A DNA stretch of 64,000 nucleotides from JADLBR01 sp964651705 (GTDB taxonomy: Bacteria; Verrucomicrobiota; Verrucomicrobiia; JADLBR01). Position numbers and translations under genes: made by a program. The DNA is taken from contig CAZYWZ010000002.1 of assembly GCA_964651705.1 (NCBI GenBank), forward strand, positions 62,001 through 126,000. The letters are read 5' to 3'. A model generated the notes under the pieces. The model searched no databases and was not told where the DNA came from. It worked only from the letters and a program-made list of their open reading frames with translations. Shown piece by piece: positions 59,001-64,000 of the stretch (position 1 is the first letter of the stretch; the number at the start of each line of letters is the position of its first letter).

Positions 59001-60380
59001 ATGCCACCCAAGCTGTCACCCGTCGCGCTCACCGCGCTGTCCCTCACCATTGCCGGCATGCCCCCGCACCCCACCGCGGCCCAACCCCCGACGCCCGACG
59101 AGACTCGCGCCGTCGATAGGGCGCACCAGGAGATCTGGCGCCGCTTCATTTCCCCGCACGGGACGTTCCACGACTACTCCGGCCTTGACGGGACCGTGCT
59201 CCTGCCCACGGCCGAGGAATGCGCGGCGTCGAAACCCAATGCACTCGGATGGTGGACGCCGATCGAGAATGGCCCCTTCTTCGGCGGCCTCTATATCGAT
59301 GCCCTGTGCCGGCGGTGGCGCCTGACCCAGGACCCCGGCGCGGCGAAAAGGGCCCGCGCCATCGCCGCCGGGCTCCTGAGACTGGCCGAGGCCGGCACCA
59401 CGCCCGGATTCATCTCCCGCGGTTTTGCTGATGGCGGATCCGGCCACTTCGTGGCCAGCTCTAGCGATCAGACCTACCCCTGGTTCTATGGCCTGTGGCG
59501 GTACGCCACCAGCGGCCTGCCCGACAGCGCCGAGCGCCAACGCGTCGCCGCCGCAATGGAGCGCGTCGCCCGGGCACTTCGGGCCAACGATTGGAAGATG
59601 CCTTGCGACCGAGAGGACTTTGGCCACTTCGGCCATTGGTCGGGCGGTTTTGCCGGGACGCGGGGTACCCTGTCGGGTGCCGAACCCCAGTTCGATGCCG
59701 CCGCGCGGCTCCTCTTCGTCTTGCGCGCCCTCCATTCTCTCACCGGTGACCCCCGATGGCTCGACCTCTACCACGCCACGCTCTCTGAAGCTCCCCACGG
59801 TACCGACCGCACCCGATTGCAGATCTGCTCTCAGGGCGTCCAATACGTCGCCCCCGGACAGCCCCCTCGCTATCCCGAGAGCCCGCCCATCTGGACCTCG
59901 GCCAGCTCGCAGGCCGCCCTGCGCGCACTCGCCGAGATGGAGAAGGACGATGGCATCCGCGCCCAGTTCCAGCGCGGCCTCGATGCCAACGCTACCAGCG
60001 CCGCCCCATTCATCCCCCGATTCCGAGATTACGACAACGAGAATACTCTCCCATTTGTCATCGACTGGCGCCCCCTGAACGACCTGTGGAAACCCCAGGC
60101 CGAGATCGGCGAGGCGGTCCACCTCGCCACGCTCCAGTACTCGGCCTGGAACAGGCAATCGCCACGACGCGTCGCCGAGGCCGACGCCATGCGCGACCCG
60201 CTCTTCGCCGCGTGGATCGTCGCCCTTTCCCGCAACGGCCACATCATTGCCGCCGCACGCGATGACATCGCCGCCGCATTGACCCACTACCAATGGGAAA
60301 AGCTCCACACCTGCCTCTTCTTCATGGCCGAATGCGTCTATTGGCAACTTCGGGAGGGCGTCCGCCCGTCCGCGCCATGA
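59001..60380 (+). CDS. Secreted protein, probable six-hairpin glycosidase fold
   Basis: This 459-residue protein has a signal peptide (MPPKLSPVALTALSLTIAGM...AAQ). Repeated helix pairs follow: RAHQEIWRRFISPHGTFHDY, FFGGLYIDALCRRWRLTQDP, ARALRANDWKMPCDREDFGH, ALHSLTGDPRWLDLYHATLS and WEKLHTCLFFMAECVYWQLR. The aromatic-rich loops and alternating helices look like the (alpha/alpha)6 toroid of six-hairpin glycosidases and uronate lyases. I cannot name a family or catalytic acid with confidence. It is coupled by an ATGA overlap to a Tat-exported FAD oxidoreductase, so the two likely act together outside the cytoplasm. Confidence 0.75.
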   Translation: MPPKLSPVALTALSLTIAGMPPHPTAAQPPTPDETRAVDRAHQEIWRRFISPHGTFHDYSGLDGTVLLPTAEECAASKPNALGWWTPIENGPFFGGLYIDALCRRWRLTQDPGAAKRARAIAAGLLRLAEAGTTPGFISRGFADGGSGHFVASSSDQTYPWFYGLWRYATSGLPDSAERQRVAAAMERVARALRANDWKMPCDREDFGHFGHWSGGFAGTRGTLSGAEPQFDAAARLLFVLRALHSLTGDPRWLDLYHATLSEAPHGTDRTRLQICSQGVQYVAPGQPPRYPESPPIWTSASSQAALRALAEMEKDDGIRAQFQRGLDANATSAAPFIPRFRDYDNENTLPFVIDWRPLNDLWKPQAEIGEAVHLATLQYSAWNRQSPRRVAEADAMRDPLFAAWIVALSRNGHIIAAARDDIAAALTHYQWEKLHTCLFFMAECVYWQLREGVRPSAP

Positions 60381-61753
60381 GACGCCGAGACCTCTTCCTC
60401 GGCGCCGCAGGCGCACTCGGCTCCGCACTTACCGCCGCGTCATGCGCCAGAAAATCCGCCGATTGCGATGAGATCCCATGGGCCCGCCGCATCCCGGTCC
60501 GCTACGAAACCGATGTCGCCGTGATCGGCGGCGGGATCGCCGGCGTCTCCGCGGCCTGCGCCGCCTCGCGCTCCGGCGCCAGGGTCCTTCTGGTCGAGCG
60601 ATTCGGCGTCACCGGCGGCAACATGACGACGGGCGGCGTCGCTTCCTTCTGCGGCGAGACCGAGGGCCAGGGCGAGGTCTTCGAGGAGATCGTCGCGGAC
60701 CTGTCCAAATTCCGCGCCATCGAACCGTACCGCCCCTACGAGGAAAAGGAGGCCCGCGTCTTCGATCACCACGTCCTCGCGATCGTCCTCCAAGAACTCC
60801 TCCTCCGGCGCGGGGTCAAGCTCCTCCTCCACACGCGATTCGTGGACGCCCGCCTCAAGGGCGGCCGCATCACCGAATGCATCATCTGCGGGAAATCTGG
60901 CCCCGAGGCGCTCCGGGCCAAGGTGTTCATCGACTGCACCGGCGATGCCGACGTCGCCCGCGCGGCCGGCTTCTCCGTCATGAAAGGGCGACCCGAGGAC
61001 GGCCTGCAACTTCCGATGTCCATGATGTTCTTCGTCAGGAAACTCGAGAAAGCCTCGGTCGAGCCGCAGTTGCCCGAGGGTTGGTTTCAGCCCGTCAAGG
61101 GCCCGGGGGACTTGCCCATGACCAGCGTGTGGCCCAACGGCCCCGGCGGCCATGCGCTCAAGGTCAAGATCCCCATGTTCGATTCCACCGACACCGAATC
61201 GCTGACCGCCGCCGAGATCCGCGCCCGGCGCCGCATCTGGGAGGTCCTCGATTACTATCAGCGCGCCAAACGCCAGCCCTGGCACTACGACGGCGCCTCG
61301 CCTCAGATCGGCCTCCGCGAGGGCGCCCGCATCGCTGGCGATTACGTGCTCAAAGTCGATGACCTCCGTGCGGGAAAGCGTTTTGATGACGCGATCGCGC
61401 GCGGCGTCTTCTATCTCGATGGCCACAAGCCCGACGACGACAAGCGGACCTACATCCTGCCCAGCAGCGAACTGAGGGTGCCCCCCTATCAGATACCATT
61501 CCGCTCTCTCGTCGCAAAGGATGGCCAAAACCTCCTCATGGCAGGGCGCTGCTTCTCCGCCGACCAGCTGGCACTCAGCTCGGCCCGCGTCAGCACCACA
61601 TGCTCGATGATGGGTCAGGCCGCCGGGATAGCGGCCGCCCTGTGCGCCGCCCGGACATGCGGCCCGCGCGAGATCGATGCCTCCCAAGTCCGCGCCGAGG
61701 TCGAGGCCCGCGGCGGCGTCCTCGCCACACCTGAAATTTCAGGCCGGGGATAG
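60377..61753 (+). CDS. Tat-exported FAD-dependent oxidoreductase
   Basis: This 458-residue protein starts in overlap with the preceding stop. MRRRDLFLGAAGALGSALTA is a twin-arginine signal (R-R-R-D-x-F), and AASC could be a lipobox. The FAD dinucleotide loop is DVAVIGGGIAGVSAACAASR. FGVTGGNMTTGGVASFCGET, FIDCTGDADVARAAG and MMGQAAGIAAALCA are typical of the FAD-dependent oxidoreductase family PF12831. This family is common beside carbohydrate genes in Planctomycetes and Verrucomicrobiota. The substrate is unknown; sugar or uronate oxidation is a guess from context. Confidence 0.9.
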   Translation: MRRRDLFLGAAGALGSALTAASCARKSADCDEIPWARRIPVRYETDVAVIGGGIAGVSAACAASRSGARVLLVERFGVTGGNMTTGGVASFCGETEGQGEVFEEIVADLSKFRAIEPYRPYEEKEARVFDHHVLAIVLQELLLRRGVKLLLHTRFVDARLKGGRITECIICGKSGPEALRAKVFIDCTGDADVARAAGFSVMKGRPEDGLQLPMSMMFFVRKLEKASVEPQLPEGWFQPVKGPGDLPMTSVWPNGPGGHALKVKIPMFDSTDTESLTAAEIRARRRIWEVLDYYQRAKRQPWHYDGASPQIGLREGARIAGDYVLKVDDLRAGKRFDDAIARGVFYLDGHKPDDDKRTYILPSSELRVPPYQIPFRSLVAKDGQNLLMAGRCFSADQLALSSARVSTTCSMMGQAAGIAAALCAARTCGPREIDASQVRAEVEARGGVLATPEISGRG

Positions 61754-61780
61754 CCGACCAGGCGAGGGGGCCACCCCATT

Positions 61781-61903
61781 TTGGACTGCGGCGTTGCAGC
61801 GCCGCTTTGGATTGCCCCGAACGGCCCGGTGTGCCCCCACCGCCAAACTCTCCGACAGGGCCCGACGCTCCCATCCAAAGCGACGCTTCAACGCCGCACT
61901 CCA
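61781..61903. repeat. TTGGACTGCGG-family inverted element
   Basis: TTGGACTGCGGCGTTGCAGC at the left and AAAGCGACGCTTCAACGCCG CACTCCA at the right form long imperfect arms. The arms contain smaller hairpins of their own. It fills most of the gap between the convergent oxidoreductase and RG-rich genes. Confidence 0.82.
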
Positions 61904-61995
61904 CATCGTCCCTCCGATTGCTCCGAAGCTTCCCCATGAATGATGTGGCGCATCCGCGCGCCGTCGGCGGATGAACGAACCGCCGCATCGCTGGC

Positions 61996-63687
61996 TCAAC
62001 CCCTCGGCCCGTCCCCCAGAGCGGGTTCCTCCCCAGACCCCGATTCGCCCTCGTCCCCCGCTCCGGGCTCATCCCCGCCGTCGATGCTGCCCTCGACCGC
62101 GTTCCCGGCACCCGTGGCTGGCGCCTCCGGCGCCTCGACCGCCCCCGTGACAACCGCCTCCGTCCCCGCCGCACCCATCGGTTCCTGCTTCTCCTCGCCT
62201 GGCGGTGCAGCACTTTCGCGCGCCTTGGCCGATTTCTTCTTGGGGGGAGGCGGCACCTTCGGCTTCCTCGCGAGCTGTAATCCCCGCCCCGCGAAATCGA
62301 TCACGTGCCCCTCGTGCAACAGCCAAAGCAAATCCCCCGTCACCGCCGCATCCCGCTCTTTCTCGCTCCCGCCCTCGGGTATCGGGCGCAGGGCAACGAT
62401 CGCCTTCCATTGCGCGGCGCGAGGCGTCGAGGGATGCTTTTCCAGATAGGCCAGGATCGCGCTCACGCCGTCGGCCACTGGCGTCGCCTCGCGATCCAGA
62501 TGCCGCGGCCGCGCGATCGACACGTAGGTCGTGTTCTCGTGCGCCTTGAAGATGTGCAACCCCTTGGCGGTCAGTTGCCGCGCCAGGACGTGGGCCAGCA
62601 ACAGAGGAAATCGCCTCAGCTCCTCCAGCGCTCGGCGCACCAGCGCCCGCACCGCGGGAGACGATGCCGACAGCGCCACCGTGCCGGGCGCCAGCGCGCG
62701 CTCCCGGATCTCCATCACCGCGGCGCCGGCGTGCCGCCGCCGGAAGTCCTGCTCCACCTCCGCCATCGATTCCAGTTTCCGCTCCTCCTCCCCCTCGCCG
62801 GTCTCCAGCGGATAAAATACGTCGCGAGAACTCTGCTCCTCTTTCCATTTCTGGACCGAGGCCTCGTCCCGGTCGATCCGGATCCGGCTCTTGTACACCT
62901 CGAAGGGCACGCCAGAAAATCGCTCCGCGTGCAGCCGCCGCACCTTCGACGGGTAGTCGTGGTAATTCGGCGGCCCCAGCATGACGCCGCTCATCCCGCA
63001 CACCGCCACGAAGGGGAACTGCCCCTTGGGCGGATCCACCGCAACGCGCTCGCGCCGATAGAACTTCTCCAACTTGCCGGCCAGCAGATGTCCCATGGCC
63101 TCGTTCTCGCTCAGCCACAGGCTGCCATCCTCACGCACCTGAAATAACCCCGGCGAATCCGCCGAGATCTTCCGGAACTCGACCCGGTATCGCTCCGCCT
63201 TATCCAGCACAAGCCACGCCAGATCAAACAGCCGGAAGGCCTGCGCGTTGGCACGGATGCACTTCGCCACGCCATCCACCCCGCGAGGGTCGGCCTTGAA
63301 ACGCACCTCCCAACCCGCCAGCACCGGCTCCGGCTTAGGTTCCGGACGCGCCCGACGATCATCGCGCCCGCCCGGTCCCCGCCGGTCATCCCGTCCCCCA
63401 CCCCGCCGCCCCGGCCGCGCCCCAGGCCGCGGACCGCCAAATTCCCTTGGACCCGGACGATCTCCCCGCGGTCCCCCGGGCCCCCGTCCCCTGCCTTTCC
63501 CCCGCCGCTCCCCGCGGTCCCCACGCCCCCCGCGCTCCCCCTCCCCATAGTGCTCCGCCATCCGGAAGATCCGCTCGGACTCCTCCGACTCCTTGGCCCA
63601 GCGTGGCACAAAACTCCGCGCCAGATCCTCCTTGATGCTCGTCAAGTCCAGCGGCGTTTCTAATGGCGTCTCCAACTCTTCACTCAT
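61996..63687 (-). CDS. RG-rich protein of unknown function with a conserved C-terminal region
   Basis: This 563-residue protein has three parts. Residues 1-50 are acidic (MSEELETPLETPLDLTSIKE). About 50-120 is an RGG/GRD-rich low-complexity stretch (RGERRGKGRGRGPGGPRGDR) of the sort that binds RNA. About 125-480 is a folded region with VLAGWEVRFKADPRGVDGVA, PFVAVCGMSGVMLGPPNYHDY, YPSKVRRLHAERFSGVPFEV and a helical ending. The last 90 residues are an acidic tail with a Pro/Lys patch (KVPPPPKKKSAKARE). No enzyme motif is recognisable. It is plausibly an RNA-associated protein, inferred from composition only. The start at 63687 was chosen over an open frame back to 63861. Confidence 0.72.
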   Translation of the reverse strand: MSEELETPLETPLDLTSIKEDLARSFVPRWAKESEESERIFRMAEHYGEGERGGRGDRGERRGKGRGRGPGGPRGDRPGPREFGGPRPGARPGRRGGGRDDRRGPGGRDDRRARPEPKPEPVLAGWEVRFKADPRGVDGVAKCIRANAQAFRLFDLAWLVLDKAERYRVEFRKISADSPGLFQVREDGSLWLSENEAMGHLLAGKLEKFYRRERVAVDPPKGQFPFVAVCGMSGVMLGPPNYHDYPSKVRRLHAERFSGVPFEVYKSRIRIDRDEASVQKWKEEQSSRDVFYPLETGEGEEERKLESMAEVEQDFRRRHAGAAVMEIRERALAPGTVALSASSPAVRALVRRALEELRRFPLLLAHVLARQLTAKGLHIFKAHENTTYVSIARPRHLDREATPVADGVSAILAYLEKHPSTPRAAQWKAIVALRPIPEGGSEKERDAAVTGDLLWLLHEGHVIDFAGRGLQLARKPKVPPPPKKKSAKARESAAPPGEEKQEPMGAAGTEAVVTGAVEAPEAPATGAGNAVEGSIDGGDEPGAGDEGESGSGEEPALGDGPRG

Positions 63688-63832
63688 GGCGCACCGACCT
63701 CCAAACCCATGGCATTCCCCCTCCTTGCCCCCAACCCCCCGTTTTGTCGAACCAAACTTCCGCCCCCACCTCCCGCATCCGTCGCTACGACTTGCACCGA
63801 GGCCCTTGACGGCTACATCTGAAGCTAAGTTC

Positions 63833-64000
63833 ATGAGCGAAGAGTGTGTCTTATACGGCATCGGCTCCCGCTACGTCTTCGACGTGGTGGAAAGCCTGCG
63901 CCGCCTCGGCTGGCGCATGCGCGGGGCGGTCCACAATCAGCCCCTCCCACCGGCCGCCCCGCCACTGGAGCCCACGGTCCCTCATACCGCGATTCCCCGC
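63833..64000 (+). CDS. 5' end of an unidentified gene, cut by window edge
   Basis: The ATG at 63833 opens a frame of 56 codons to the window end: MSEECVLYGIGSRYVFDVVE, then SLRRLGWRMRG and a Pro-rich stretch. The opening G-x-G-S-x-Y-x-F-D-V-x-E-S-L-R-R-L-G has the look of a nucleotide-binding first strand, as in NeuD/PglD-type sugar acetyltransferases. Too little is visible to assign it. It is divergent from the RG-rich gene, with about 145 bp between the starts. Confidence 0.5.
   Translation, partial: MSEECVLYGIGSRYVFDVVESLRRLGWRMRGAVHNQPLPPAAPPLEPTVPHTAIPR

Overview
This is a GC-rich bacterial chromosomal segment encoding about 45 proteins and one tRNA. Several features point to the phylum Verrucomicrobiota. 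They are a type II secretion cluster with dispersed pseudopilins, a PEP-CTERM protein, a secreted protein resembling the TIGR02597 type, and above all many short palindromic repeat families packed into almost every intergenic gap. This assignment is inference; no rRNA is present to settle it.

Layout. 1-4.4 kb (minus): partial thiE, rodZ and ftsK, with two mobile-type repeats filling the gap between the last two. 4.4-12 kb (plus): a tandem CDGSH iron-sulfur protein, then hisC-tyrA-aroA-cmk-plsC, a tightly packed aromatic amino acid and housekeeping operon, and a heparinase II/III-like protein. 12-17.4 kb: obg-tolC (minus), a Ski2-like helicase (plus) and a vapBC-like toxin-antitoxin pair (minus). 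17.5-25.8 kb (minus): an exopolysaccharide operon (beta-barrel protein, Wzc-like kinase, Wza-like exporter, O-antigen ligase with TPRs) running into rsfS, meaB and a lipoprotein. 25.9-27.8 kb: tRNA-Ala(CGC), a shortened SRAP-like protein and an EamA transporter. 27.9-38.7 kb (plus): type II secretion genes G-H-I-J-K-L-M-x-D, with no E or F in the window. 39-40.8 kb: two secreted proteins, one with a PEP-CTERM sorting tail. 41-44.6 kb: Uma2 protein, a second VapBC-like pair, mannose-1-phosphate guanylyltransferase and a REP-associated tyrosine transposase (RAYT) flanked by two copies of an inverted-repeat element. 44.7-53 kb: a thioester alpha-2-macroglobulin lipoprotein coupled to penicillin-binding protein 1C. 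53-61.8 kb: a large beta-helix lipoprotein, a UGT-type glycosyltransferase, a DUF1573 protein, a secreted probable six-hairpin glycosidase and a Tat-exported FAD oxidoreductase. 62-64 kb: an RG-rich protein of unknown function and a truncated gene at the right edge.

The most interesting content is the repeat biology. A 212-bp MITE occurs twice, with perfect or near-perfect terminal inverted repeats and visible 5-bp target duplications (1504-1725 and 42322-42543). A second family, with 29-bp arms starting AAAGCGGTGCGGGGACGCAC, brackets the RAYT gene on both sides and recurs near gspH, gspD and pbpC. Repeat sequence has become coding: it supplies the likely start region of gspH and an approximately 90-residue N-terminal extension of PbpC. 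At least eight further palindromic families share the window.
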